DNA of 64,000 bases from Bursaphelenchus xylophilus (lineage: Eukaryota > Nematoda > Chromadorea > Rhabditida > Aphelenchoididae): contig CAJFCV020000004.1 in NCBI GenBank assembly GCA_904066235.2, positions 4,650,001 to 4,714,000 of the forward strand, written 5' to 3'. The notes under the pieces are model-generated. The model was not told where the DNA came from, ran no database searches, and saw nothing but the letters and a program-made list of their open reading frames with translations. The position numbers and the translations under genes were made by a program. Position 1 is the first letter of the stretch; every line of letters starts with the position of its first letter. Below, piece by piece: positions 1 to 11,247 of the stretch.

Positions 1-160
1 ACACATAAAACGTTTTTCAAAATGAAAACAAACATAGAGTATGAATATTGACGCACAAACATACGAAGAGTACGAATATTGACGCACAAACATGACATCC
101 TGATTTTTTTATTGTTTTCCCAACTGCTTAGATATCAGTTCAAACGGTCCAAACTTTTTC

Positions 161-168
161 TATATAAA
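161..168 (+). promoter_or_regulatory. TATA box of the small secreted-peptide gene
   Basis: TATATAAA lies 41 bases before the ATG at 209, a usual spacing for a core promoter with a very short leader. Confidence 0.5.
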
Positions 169-208
169 CCAGGAACATTTATTAGATGCTAAGATTTAAA
201 AATAAATT

Positions 209-409
209 ATGAATCCGTATTCCTATTTACCAATCCTTGTTCTTATGTTTACCGCCTTCGTTTCGTGTACAGAGCTGGTTCTGGAGCCGGGGATCGATAC
301 AAGTGGAGATGAAGAGGTCGCTGAAAATTGGGTAAATCCTGTCAAAGGAAAAGAAGACGAGGAATGGAACATAATGCCAAATATACTACGTCATGGTCGT
401 TCTAAATAA
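209..409 (+). CDS. Small secreted peptide, possible neuropeptide-like precursor
   Basis: I do not recognise this 66-residue protein. Residues 1-20 form a signal peptide (hydrophobic run PILVLMFTAFVSC), so the product is probably secreted. The rest is acidic (GDEEVAEN, KEDEEW) and ends in a short basic tail, NILRHGRSK. Gly-Arg near a C-terminus is the usual signal for cleavage plus amidation of a neuropeptide, but no dibasic site frames a mature peptide, so that reading is an inference. A TATA box lies at 161-168 and AATAAA follows at about 474, which supports a complete single-exon gene. It could also be a small secreted protein of another class. Confidence 0.5.
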   Translation: MNPYSYLPILVLMFTAFVSCTELVLEPGIDTSGDEEVAENWVNPVKGKEDEEWNIMPNILRHGRSK

Positions 410-607
410 CTTCAAAATTCTCCATGCTACTCACAGAACTTCATGAGAGCACATCAATTTATTTACAATCCATAAATAAACAGGCAATTTTACATGGATA
501 TAAAATTAATCGCTGAGTAACTTTATAAACAATAAAGGATATTATAGAATTCTTGGACTACAGATCATTCGAGTTCATGAGATCAATGACGTTAAAGCAG
601 AAGTTAA

Positions 608-2703
608 TCAAAATGAGAACTGAGAGGAATTCATGAGGTAATCTTCATCTTCTTTGGGTTTCTGAGGTCTTCGCGTGGGTGGTCGATGGTTTCTAAGCCG
701 GAAAATGACTTTCTGGCGGTTGGACCTGCAAAAACGATTCATTATCTCACGTCCACCAGATTCCGATCAAATTTTTCATTACCACGTCTAATATAATATG
801 CTTACCAATCTGGGACCGCAAACTCTTCATCCAGTTTCCTGTCGCGTTCCGATGCAGACTCGCTTAGCGCAACTGGAATCGGGATATATTGACGTCTGGA
901 TGGAGTTCTGACATTGCATTCTCCAACTGGTCGACGGATTTGTTTGGCGGCGTTTATTACATCCTAAAATGGTCAAAATAAAACAAAAGTGAACAAAAAC
1001 AGATCATATACCCCACTCCCATTCATTTCATAAAAATGTTCTCTCTACTCCATTAAAGCACACATTTTTTATCCAAATTTATATTACACTAGCCATTCAA
1101 ATTAAAAATCTCCAAACTTACCACTGCAAATGAATCGTCACTGGCGGAATCATCTACACATTCCGTCTTCTTCTCCCTTTGTTGCTCCAGTCTCCATCTG
1201 CTTAAAAATGTGGCCATTTCTTCTTTGGTTTCCATATGTTTCAACGTCCCAAATTTGGTGCTCTCCATTTTCTCAACAATATCAAAGAATTCTTTTGGTC
1301 CAACTTTTTCCGTTTCCTCCACAGTGTATTTGAACTGTTTCTCTGCCTTCTGTCGACACTCTTCAATTGTAAATTTGTCATTCAAAGCAGCCGCAACGTT
1401 CTTCCAACCCTGCTCCGATGTTGGATGAAACATGTCGAGAGCAGTCTAAAAATACAATAAAAAAAAGTTATATCCCACTTACCTTTAATGTTTGAGTCTG
1501 TTCAAGTCTCCAGACCTTTTTTCGCTCGCTTTTCGAATTTGTTGCAGCAGCTGTTGAACTACAAGATGGAGTGGACAGAAGGACCTCGTCAGCAATCTTT
1601 TGAAGGTTTCCGCCCTTTACAGGCGTGTTCTCGACATCATCGACAACAGGATTCGGCCGCTTTACTGTCTTCTTTGGTGATTTTGTTATTGAAAGGCGAC
1701 CGAGCTAAAACAATAAAAAAATAATATATGTTGCGTTTCAGAGACAACTTGTAATTTTTACGCAACTAAAAGGTTATATCCTACCTTATAGATCGTTTTT
1801 CTTGGCGAGAATCCTTTTTCATTCCTGATTTTTGGAGTGCTGGTGTCAAGCTCAACATTTGACTTCTTCGGAGACAACCGTTTCCTAGCTTTCTGCGCGG
1901 AAGATCGAAGGAAATTGAGCGCCCGTGCAACTGGACTTCGTTTTGGAGTTAAAGACTTAGACAATGTCGTCCTATTCTCCTTCTGAATTGCTTTTGGACT
2001 CTTAATCGGCGACGGTAATCGCCTTTCGATCTTCTGTGAGTTCTCAGCTGCCTTCAGGACTCCGGGTGCCAGCTTTTTCCTAAACCGATAAGTAATAATT
2101 TTGAAAAAAGCAAACCTACAATGCAGACACAAACTTGAGACAAATACTCATCCAATTCTCGGGGAATCCATCCGAAAATAAATTGATCAGTCTTGCTGGG
2201 AATCCTTCTAAAAATTTATTCAAATTGGTCTGAATAGCAAAAAGAATGTCTGAAAACACTACCTTTAATCATCAACTTTTTGTCTGGCCCTCCTTCTAAG
2301 GAATACAGAGTCCCTCCAGCCGTCTTCACATAGTTGGGCAAATCAACTGAAATCACCGCAGAAGTCGTCCAATAATCGTAAGTATCAGTCCGCTCTCCTT
2401 CAATATGAAGAGAAAAGTCCGTGAACAGAGGATCTGACACCCCGAATATGAATTTTATCCGCCAATTGCGAAGACGAAAATCGGTGATTTTTTTCTTTAC
2501 ATGTTTTCGACCTGATCTCCGCGGTGTCTAAAATCAAACCAATTAGTAATACAGAATAAACTATCATGTACTCGTTTTCTAATCTAAAAACCAGGATACA
2601 ACTAGAATACAAGCAAGATGTCTTGTCTTATTGATCTTTTTCGAACTAAAATAATGTAAAATAAAAATTAATGTCTTACCAATGGCGTTGACGCTGCCGA
2701 CAT
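608..2703 (-). CDS. knl-2: KNL-2/M18BP1-like centromere licensing protein (SANTA + SANT/Myb)
   Basis: Eight exons join in frame: 2703-2680, 2527-2263, 2207-2120, 2079-1785, 1704-1483, 1445-1122, 963-806 and 725-608, giving 497 residues. Residues about 27-118 are a SANTA domain: LRNWRIKFIF, then a W in DYWTTSAV, VKTAGGTLYSLEG, and a closing GFPENW. A basic Ser/Pro-rich middle (repeated SPK/TPK) follows. Exon 6, from residue 299, opens a SANT/Myb-type helix set with GWKNVAAALN and IEECRQKAEKQF. SANTA followed by SANT is the hallmark of M18BP1/KNL-2, which loads the centromeric histone CENP-A and is essential for holocentric kinetochores in worms. The tail is Arg/Pro-rich. It is head-to-head with the kinase at 3011, 307 bp apart. 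The assignment rests on domain order, not on an alignment. Confidence 0.85.
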
Positions 2704-3010
2704 AACAAAATAGCTGAATACAACCGTCACCTATTCACAACCACATGTGCTTTGACCGCTTCTTTGAAAAATACTTTTCCCGACAGAATTTTGTCGAAAT
2801 TATTAAAGTCGGGCGCGAGCTGCCAAACAATACGCAGTCTGCGGACCAAAAATATATTTTGAAAAGTTTTATTCTAACTTTTGAAACTTTATGCAAATTT
2901 CTGGAGTAAAATGAGCTTATTTAAAGGTGAAGAAGCTCGCTATTTCGTTCTTTTGCTTCCAGTCATCGGTCGTTTTCTCCAGCATCAGCTGTCTTTGGTA
3001 CAAGCCGAAA
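2704..3010. promoter_or_regulatory. Shared upstream region of knl-2 and the CK1-like kinase
   Basis: The two start codons point away from each other across 307 bp with no other gene, so this must hold both promoters. I see no clear TATA box. Confidence 0.4.
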
Positions 3011-4539
3011 ATGGTTGATGAAACCAACGAAAAGTTGCCGCAGAATGGCGAAATGTTGCGGACACGACGTAATGAATACGAAGTGAGTCTGGGCACTGTA
3101 TTCGAAGTTGTTTTTAGATTGTCAAATTGCTGGGGAAAGGCGGGTTTGGTGCTGTATACGAAGTCAAGTCCAAGGAAGGAGAACTGTTTGCGGCCAAATG
3201 TGAGACGATCGATGTGAAGAAACAAGTGCTAACAATGGATTGTCGGGTCCTTCGAGGCGCTTTCATGATCAAGAGTCCTCATTTTTGCACGATTATTGAT
3301 CGAGGAAAAGTCGAGGGAAGGTTCAGATATCTGGTCATGAAACTGGTAAGTAATGGTGATGTATTAGTATGGAAATGTAACGAGTGATGCCTTCAAGGTC
3401 TTTTTTAGTCTTTTTCATCTTTTAATTTCCATTTACAATCGTTTTTGTTTTTGGCTTTGGCTAAAATTATATTACTTTAGGTTGGTCGAAATCTTTGGGA
3501 GCTTCGTGTGGAACGCGACCGCCAACGTTTCTCGTTGAATACGGCCCTGAAGGCAGCCGAACAATCTCTAATGTCCATCGAAGATCTTCATCGTATTGGT
3601 TATCTCCATCGAGATATCAAACCGGGAAATTTTGCCATCGGGAGACCCGACACTAATGAACATCACATCATCTATATGCTGGATTTTGGATTGTGCAGGA
3701 AGTTTATGGGGTATGAATATGCCGCAATGGTTTTTATACTTAGAAATTGGACGATTTTGAAGTCATCATTGAGGTTCCTGTAGCTTACAATAACAGTGAA
3801 AAATAATTTGGCAGAAGTAGAAAATATTTTGCAAGGCCTCTAGAATAGGCCAACTATATTGTTGGAAAGCAATGGCACTGTTTTTAATTCATTTTCTCCA
3901 TCAATTTTAAGGGAATCCGAATCCAAAGATCTCCGAATTCCTCGAGCTTCGGCCCCATTCCGCGGTACCACCAGATACGCGGCAATGGCAGCCTTGAGAC
4001 AAATGGAGCAATCCCGAAAAGATGATATTGAGGCCTGGCTTTACATGGTCGTCGAATGGACAGCCGGTCAACTCCCATGGAGGAAGCTGAGGGGATCGGA
4101 TAAGGAGGAAGTCCTCAAGTGGAAGGAAGCTGTTCGATCCGGAGAGGCCATGGAAGAGTTCCTGGTCGACTGCCCGAAGCGACAGTTCGTAACCATCATG
4201 CAATATGTGGACTCTCTGATGTATCACAGTATCCCGGACTACCCCTACTTGTATTATTGTGTACAATATGCAGCCAAGGTAAGAAAGAAAATAATTATAA
4301 TATGATTAATAATAGAGAAGATTAACACTTTCTTAAGACTAATTAGTTACGGATTTTAAAGATTTTTATTCGTGTTTTAGGCCAACGGGATCAAACCGAC
4401 TGACCCCTTGGACTGGGACCCCGAACATAAATTCCATGGTCCCACTGTAAGCGATCGAAATAAAAGAATCGAACTGGTGGTCAAGGACAATGAACATGAT
4501 GAGGACGACAACAACGACAAGAAGGAATCCAAGAAATAA
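3011..4539 (+). CDS. CK1-superfamily protein kinase, TTBK-like worm expansion
   Basis: Five exons (3011-3082, 3118-3345, 3481-3710, 3912-4278, 4381-4539) join in frame to 351 residues. A complete kinase domain is visible: glycine loop LLGKGGFGAVYEV, ATP-binding lysine in FAAKCE, catalytic loop YLHRDIKPGNFAIG, DFGLCRKF, and the CK1/TTBK activation segment FRGTTRYAAMAAL followed by RKDDIEAWLYMVVEW. The last part is typical of tau-tubulin-kinase-like members, which are greatly expanded in nematodes and often sperm-enriched. All catalytic residues are present, so it should be active on Ser/Thr. The tail is Asp/Lys-rich (DEDDNNDKKESKK) and AATAAA follows the stop. Exact substrate unknown. Confidence 0.88.
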
Positions 4540-4729
4540 ATTTGAAGGAAAAATAAACTTTTTGTCTTCTTACAATTGCTGATACTTTTGTGAATTTTGT
4601 ACGGGATTTTTTTATTTTTTACGCGTGTCGAAAGAGTCGAGTTTCTGGCAACTATGCGCGATTTTGCGATAATTTTGGTAAAACTAAAAAATTTTTTTTA
4701 GGTAACTGATTCCGATCCTTTGAAGAAGA

Positions 4730-4816
4730 ATGAAGATTACAGTTGAGAAGTCCGCAGACACTAAGGTTACTGTCGGGGTTGATGACTCTTGCTGCGAAGT
4801 CCAAGCTACAGTATGA
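4730..4816 (+). pseudogene. Truncated first unit of the ubiquitin-like array
   Basis: The ATG at 4730 opens MKITVEKSADTKV, nearly the same as the first exons at 4961 and 6119, but the frame ends at a TGA after 28 codons and the rest of the exon is not recognisable. The 29 bases just before the ATG (TAACTGATTCCGATCC... onward) recur before the unit at 6119, so the duplication included the leader. It lies 190 bp downstream of the kinase gene. I read it as a decayed copy. It could still be transcribed as a short peptide or an alternative first exon, but I see no matching donor site. Confidence 0.65.
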
Positions 4817-4960
4817 TGGCACCAAAACATTCGTCGTGTTTCAAATGTCAAATTTCAAAAAATCGTTTTCGCGGGAAAGCGAAGAAACGTCCCGGTTTTT
4901 TCAATTTTTTTTCTTTTTATAACAACGTAATTTTAGGTAACAAAGACACTAAATTGAAGT

Positions 4961-5696
4961 ATGAAGATCACTGTTGAGACGTCCGCGGGCAAGAAAGTTG
5001 CCGTCGATGTTGATGAGAATGAAGCGGAAAACACAAAGATAGCCTTTGTCCGGGAGCCGGACTTTGGAATCAGAATGTTGGTCTCGGTTAAAAAGGCTGC
5101 CAAACAATACGCAGTCTGCGGTAAGTGCACGTCAATCCAGCGACAGTGAAGCTGTTTCCTGACCATCTGAACGAAGTGGCGTTTCTTCACAAATATAATT
5201 TTGCAAAAATTAATTTAGGAGAAGATCTTTGGCTGTTTTTTTTTTGGCTTGTCGGTACAAAACCTTGTTTTCTGGTCGGAAAATAACGTTTTAAAATTTC
5301 CTTTATTTTTTTGACATAATTTTCGTGCTGCAAAAGTGCTTCTAAAAGAATTTTGATACCTAAAATCTTTTGATTTCGATAGTGTGTGGATGAAACGTGT
5401 GAACGGGTCAGGAAATGCGCTAGATTGACGTGAAGTGACTTTACCGTGGTTAAGATTTCTTTTCAGAAGACACATTTCAGATCTTTGTCACGACTCTGGT
5501 TGGTAAGACCTTCACGTTGAATGTAAAGGCTTCGGATACCACGGAGAATGTGAAGGCAAAGATCCAGGACCAACACGGCACTCCACCAGACATGCAGCGT
5601 CTAATGTTCAAAGGAACGGAACTCAGAGGAAACTTGAGGCTCAGAGAATACAGTATCCACAACGGCGACACTCTTCATCTGTTGTTGCGTCTTTAG
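4961..5696 (+). CDS. Divergent ubiquitin-like protein, copy B (hemi-UBL + full UBL)
   Basis: Two exons (4961-5120, 5467-5696) join in frame (1+2 nt) to 129 residues. Residues 1-53 begin [17 protein letters not shown] and resemble the first beta-hairpin and helix start of ubiquitin without the rest. From residue 54, [14 protein letters not shown] leads into a full-length ubiquitin fold with the ENVKAKIQ helix and RLMFKG. It diverges strongly: Lys6, Lys33, Lys48 and Lys63 positions are replaced, Ile44 is Met, and it stops at LLLRL without the RGG tail. Conjugation through Gly76 is therefore impossible as annotated. The protein may act as a fixed ubiquitin-like domain, or be a decaying duplicate. 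The sister copy is at 6119. Confidence 0.75.
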
Positions 5697-6118
5697 GGAT
5701 AAATGAACACGAATTTATGACTCATTTTATACAACTTCTTAATCCTAATAAACTGTTTTGTTAAATTCTTGAAAGTTATAGGAATCCCGTACAATACAAG
5801 CGATTACGATACCGTTGTAAATACTTGGCTACTTTAGTCGTTCATTTTATACCTTGACTGGGTGATTTCGAGGCCGATCAAACAGCTTGGCGAATACAAT
5901 TCTTTGGGAAAAAGTTTTGGCGACTTTGCCACGAATGCAACCTTTCGTTTCTGAAAAATAGACGTGATTTTGTGATAATTTCGGTAAAACCTCTACTACT
6001 CGCGCTCAAAAGTTCAAAGTTCGGAATCCAATTTATCAAGGCGATAAACTGTCCGAACTTTTGAGCATGAATAGTAAAACATTTTTTTCGATAACTGATT
6101 CCGATCCTTTGAAGAAGT
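5697..6118. other. Spacer between ubiquitin-like copies B and C
   Basis: 422 bp. It holds an AATAAA at about 5748, probably the copy-B polyadenylation signal, and at 6085-6118 the leader repeat shared with the broken unit at 4730. I see no gene. Confidence 0.4.
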
Positions 6119-6527
6119 ATGAAGATTACTGTTGAGACGTCCGCAGGCAAGAAAGTTACTGTCGAGGTTGATGACAATGAGGCGGAAAACACGAAGATCA
6201 CCTTTACCCGCAGACCTGACTCTGGCGTCCAAATGTTGGTCTCGGTAAAAGACAGTAAGTCCGCTTTTATCTTGGTCAAACTCTATGTCAGAAGACACAT
6301 TTCAGATCTTCGTTAAGACCCTCACTGGTAAGATCGTCCCCTTGGAGGTCAAAGCTTCTGATACCGGCGAGAACGTGAAAGCCAAGATCCAGGAAAAGGA
6401 AGGTACTCCGCAAGAAGAGCAACGTCTCATCTTCAACGGAAGACAGCTCGACGACCACCGCCCTGTCAGAGATTACAACGTTCAAAAAGGCTCTACTCTA
6501 CAACTAGTTTTTCGTCTTCGTGGATAA
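6119..6527 (+). CDS. Ubiquitin-like protein, copy C (hemi-UBL + ubiquitin-like, ends in single Gly)
   Basis: Exons 6119-6254 and 6292-6527 join in frame to 123 residues across an apparent 37-nt intron (GTAAGT...TGTCAG). Residues 1-45 are the [13 protein letters not shown] module shared with copy B. Then [14 protein letters not shown] begins a close ubiquitin relative: [19 protein letters not shown] with Ile44 kept, and LQLVFRLRG. Lys6, 11, 27, 29, 33 and 63 are conserved; Lys48 is Arg. It stops after one Gly (position 75), so the canonical Gly-Gly is missing although a C-terminal glycine is exposed. Inference: it may bind ubiquitin partners through the Ile44 patch. Whether it can be conjugated is open. 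Confidence 0.78.
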
Positions 6528-6977
6528 ATGCATACAAAAAAATGAATATAACTTGTGACCTATTTGGTTTTATTATGTTACGGTTCCAAATAAAATGTTG
6601 TTGTTGTAAGCTCGGATTCATTTCTTACTTGTGTAAGGGGTATAATAGTGGCAAGATCAATTATAAAGAATACCGACTTTCTGCCCAAAATAAAAAAAAT
6701 TTTTGCCTGATTTCGATTTTTTTTGGCAACTCGCTCATTTTTTCACCTTTGAAAATGAAAGAAAGCTCACGGCATTCTGCTCTAGCTGCAGGTCAATTTC
6801 GGATAATATTGAAAACTGCAAGTCCAATCGGAGGAATCAGAAGATCCAGAGCAAAGATGGAGGGTCATATGAAACCGAGAAAAACCCACAAGCGAATCAA
6901 AACAATGAAATTTATTGAAGTTAGTACAGGAAATTGCGAGTATTGAAAATATAAAGGATAATAAATAGGACAAAAGG
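6528..6977. other. Intergenic, copy C to PCNA 3' ends
   Basis: 450 bp between convergent genes. A 134-codon open frame exists on the plus strand, but it is Lys/Phe-rich translation of AT-rich DNA with no recognisable domain. I see no other gene. Confidence 0.4.
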
Positions 6978-8007
6978 TTAGGAGTCCATGTCGGCGTCGT
7001 CGTCGATCTTGGGGGCCAAGTAGAACTTGAGGAATCCATCGTCTTCGATCTGGAATTCGACAACAACGGGAACAGCTGCAGCCAGCGATAGACGAACTCT
7101 AGGTGAAATACTGGCGGCCTTCGAGAATTGATTCAGGTATTTGATGGAGAAACTGAGCTTGACTGGCTCTTTGACATTGACGCTAACTCGCTGAAAAATA
7201 AAGGAATTAGATTGCATTCCCCATGATCAATGCTATACTTTTCAAAACAAGTATTCATAGCAAAAAATCCATGTGCTTTTCCAACCTAGACAAACAAGGA
7301 AAGCAAAATAAAATCCTACCTCATTCTCTTCCTCCTCATCATTTCCTTCCGATGAAAAGCTGACTGTGTTGGTACCTCCTTCTCCGGTCGCCTTGAATTG
7401 AACTCCATCCTTCTGACAGTTGATTACCACTGTATCAGAATAATTGGATAGATCTCGGACGGTCCTGGCGAACTCTTGAGATGGCATCTCGATGATACAT
7501 GAGTACTTCTGGTCAGGGACTCCAAGATGTTCACAGTCAATGTCCATAAGTTTTACAAGAATCTCCTGTTTCCTGCCTTTGTTATCCTCGAAGGTCAAAG
7601 TCAAACCATCTCCTTCCTCTTCGTCGTATTTGATGGCGCACGAGTCGTCGTTCTTGGCGCATTTCAAAGCATTGGACATGTGGACCAAGCTGAGACCAAG
7701 ATTGACAGCTCTATCACAACGATAGACGTCGAAAATCCCGACTCCAAGACGCAGAGAGACGAGGGCGACGTGGGAACCGTCCATAGACTAAAATCGAGCC
7801 ATTAAATTCCATTTACAACAACAATTTATGCTGTCCACCGTGGATAACAGAAATGGATCTCCAAAGTCAGCAAAATGAAAGTCAAATCCCTACCTGGAGG
7901 CTGAGAGCGGTCTCGCTACAGTCGAATGGAGCATCCGTAACCAAATCCTTGATGGAATCGATAACTCTCTTCAACAACAGAGACTGGGAAAGCTTGGCCT
8001 CGAACAT
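6978..8007 (-). CDS. pcn-1: PCNA, DNA polymerase sliding clamp
   Basis: Exons 8007-7894, 7787-7320 and 7190-6978 join in phase 0 to 264 residues, close to the 261 of human PCNA. It begins [18 protein letters not shown]. Conserved landmarks follow: [40 protein letters not shown] (the interdomain loop that binds PIP-box clients), [14 protein letters not shown], and the C-terminal [14 protein letters not shown] is the homotrimeric ring that tethers polymerase delta and repair factors to DNA in the nucleus. A GTTTAG acceptor about 44 bp before the ATG suggests trans-splicing or a leader intron. The DDX54 gene ends 489 bp upstream on the same strand; an operon is possible but not shown. Confidence 0.97.
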
Positions 8008-8495
8008 GGTGATGGAGAAGGGTAACAAGCGACTGTCCGCAATGGAGATCTAAACCAAAATGAGGGTAAAAAGCGCGCTCACAAGCAGCTCGAACAACAT
8101 TTTCGCGCCAAAAATATTTTTACTTTGGGCGGAATGCCACAAGTAAAAGATCGGAGGGGGAGGAGACAAACACAGAGGATACTTGTAGCCTGCGGAAAAA
8201 TACGATTTACGTAAAACTAGGCTGCAGAAGGTCTATTCGTTCATTACGAATCAAATAATTATATTATAGTGGGTTGTGCTTGCAGAAACCCATGATTTTT
8301 TTACATTTTTTATGGATAAAACGTAAAAAAGTAAACAAAATGACAAAAAAAAGTCTCTTCATTGCTGTTCTTATCCCTCACAAGCTCAAAATTCCTCTTT
8401 CCTTTATTTCAAAATAATCTTTCTTTAGGAAATTTAGACCAAACATAAATTTATTCGCAACAATAAAGATTAACAAGTGCAATAACAAGTAACAA
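8008..8495. other. Spacer between DDX54 and PCNA
   Basis: 488 bp holding the PCNA leader/acceptor at about 8051 and the DDX54 3' UTR. The AT-rich middle shows no gene. Confidence 0.4.
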
Positions 8496-11247
8496 TTACT
8501 TCCTGACCTTAGAGAATTTACTCTTATTAGTGCTTCTTTGGAGTCTTTTGTGTCTTCGTTCATTTTGGAAGTTCTGGATCTTCTCCTTCCGTTTCCTTTC
8601 TTTCGCGATTTGAGGTCCTGATTTCCTCTCGGATCTGACCTTGGGGCCCTGAGGCATCTTCCCTTTGAATTTCTTTCGTCTCGGTTCGTCTTGTTGGTCA
8701 TCATCATCAGCCACTCCGACTTTTTGTTTCTTTGTCCATTGCTCGTATCGTCCAGATTTGTACGAAGCCGGGACCCAGGTCCCTTCTTCGGTTCGGATTC
8801 GTTTAACAGATGCGCTGGGATCTGTTATGAACTTCTTGTGTTTTCGATCCCTAAAATAGACAATATGCTTTACAAAAAAAAAGAAAAATCAATGTGATCT
8901 CATACTAATAACAACACCATTTTAAATCTAATCTTACCATTTCTTTTTGTGCTGCATCTTGTAGATTCCTTTGTCATCGTCAGCGTTGATGTCTATGCTA
9001 ACTTCCTGAGCCGCTCTTTCAAAGTTGTCGTTGACTGCGAGCTGTCTTTCGGTGTTTTGATCAGCCGGAGTATAACGAAGATAGTTCTGTTCCTTTTCCT
9101 TCTGTTTCTCCTCATCCAACTTTCTTTTCTTCGGTTTTTGCGTAAATTCTGGATCGAACTTTCGACCCGAAACCACTTCATTGAAAGTCTTCTGAATCGA
9201 AGTTTCATCGGCTTCCTCATTTTCAATCTTATCTTCTCCTTCATCCTCTCCTCCCTGCTCGTCCTTTTGTCCATACTTCTTTTTGTCTATAATCTTCTGA
9301 TGTTTTTTCCTTTTCAATTTCATAATCTGAGCTCCTTGATTCTTGGAGCCCACATTCAATTCGAAGATTGTTGCCTGAGGGCGCCAATTTTTGATTCCAT
9401 TCAAAAAGTTCGTTTGTTCCTCGGTTCCACAAAACTCTTTGAAATACGGATGGATGGGGGATTCAATTTTGGCCAGCTCGGCCTTGGCTCTTCGCACGGA
9501 TTCTGCTGATGGGGGAGGCTTGGTGGAAATGAACTTCTTCATCGCATTCTCCGATTTGTTTCTCAGGTCACTCTAAACATCAAGAATACAGGGTATGACA
9601 TTAATCTTCAGAGTGTTCTTCAATTTTGAAGCTTCCTAATTTTTGGACACTGTATTCATGTATCATTAAAACTTACAATCTCAAGAGCTCTTTCATGGGT
9701 ATATTTGATAAAATCATCTTCCAAATGGACTAGGGCTTCCGGGAATCTTCCGAAAGTAGAGACCTGTTCATTATATGCTTCTCTTTCCTTTGCAATTCGC
9801 AAAGGGACATTAAGAAAGAGGAGCAGATCCATCAGATAGGCGTATTCATCGGGGGAGACCAAGCTAATGGCCCTTCCAGACTTTCCAGCACGAGCAACAC
9901 GCCCTAAAAAGATATGAGTTTAGTTTTTACCAGATGAGGAGTGCCATATAATTTTTTTTTCTCTAATATATCTCAATGAGGAAATACCACACTTACCGAC
10001 TCTGTGAACAAATAATTTTGGTTTGGCAGGGAAATGAACATTGATAACACAGTCCAAAAGAGGAATATCAACACCTCGAGCAGCGACATCAGTGACCACC
10101 AAGAGCATGGTTACTTTGTCTCTAAATCGTTGAATATTGAACCTTCTACTCGATGGTTCCATTTGTGAATGCAGATACGAAGCGATGATTCCAGTCTCTT
10201 TGAACATCGCAACATAATATTCCACATGTCTGATGGTCGCGCAAAAAATAATCGTCTGCTCCTTGTTCCTTTCAGCTTCGCGAGCAAGAGATAGCAAAGC
10301 TCCAAGTTTATCATTCATTCGAGTTGAAAAGAATTGCATCGTCAGTTTATCACTGATTTTGGTCTCAACATCCAATCGAACTAAAGGATAATATAATCAT
10401 AAACTAAACCCAGCACAAATAAAAAAATATAACAACTTACCAAGTACCGGCTCTGAGAGACCAGCGTTCGCAAATTCGATCAACATTTTGGGCAGTGTAG
10501 CCGAGAATAATAGGGTTTGTCTATTATCAGGCAATCTTTTAAGAATATCGTGTAATTGTTCAGCCAATCCCATCTCAAACAAACGATCCGCCTCGTCGAA
10601 TACTACATACTCCACAAAGGTCAACTTCAGGTTCATTTCCACCGCAATATGGAGCAGTCTCCCAGGCGTCGCCAGAATTCTAAAAGAAAAATAACAAAAT
10701 AAGACATTGTATAAACTTACATGTCAGGATTCTGATGAAGGGATTCAAATTGATCCTCCATATTATCTCCTCCGACTAAACAAGCACATCTCAGGCCAGT
10801 AAAACGTCCCAACTGCAAGAAATTACATTGAACATCATGAATAACATAAAGACTTACTTCTTTGACAACTTTAAAGGTTTGCATTGCCAATTCTCTCGTC
10901 GGAGAGAGCAACAGAGCTCTGGCTCCCTTCATATCCCTCTGTTTCAATTTCTGAAGCATAGGAATCACAAAAGCGGCGGTCTTTCCAGATCCTGTTCTGC
11001 TCATGGCCACAGTGTCCTTTCCATCCAAAATCGGTGGAATCGCTTTTCTCTGGATGGGAGTTGGTTGATTATATCCCTGCCTTTGAATAGCCTTGAAGAT
11101 AGGATGGTCGAGACCTAAGAAATAAACATAAAAAAAAGAGATCCACTCACCTAATGATTGCCATCCTCCAGCCTTTTTGTTCTTCCTATTCTGAGCTGTC
11201 TTCAGCTCGGAGAAATCCTCATTATCGGTCTGTTCAGCGTCTGACAT
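8496..11247 (-). CDS. DDX54: DEAD-box RNA helicase DDX54/DBP10 (ribosome biogenesis)
   Basis: A multi-exon gene starting [12 protein letters not shown] at 11247. In order I see Q motif [11 protein letters not shown], motif [30 protein letters not shown] ([13 protein letters not shown]), SAT ([11 protein letters not shown]), the motif IV region [20 protein letters not shown], and [15 protein letters not shown]. All helicase motifs are intact. HRVGRVARAG and the long Lys/Arg/Glu-rich C-terminus with [37 protein letters not shown] (given here only as a landmark, broken across an exon edge) mark DDX54/Dbp10, which works in nucleolar 60S subunit assembly. It ends [10 protein letters not shown] count about ten exons with short introns. 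Confidence 0.92.

Noticed and set aside
3011..6527. An operon of the CK1-like kinase and the ubiquitin-like units
   Set aside because: Same strand and a 190-bp first gap are suggestive, but the next gene in line is a broken unit and I cannot see an SL2-type signal.
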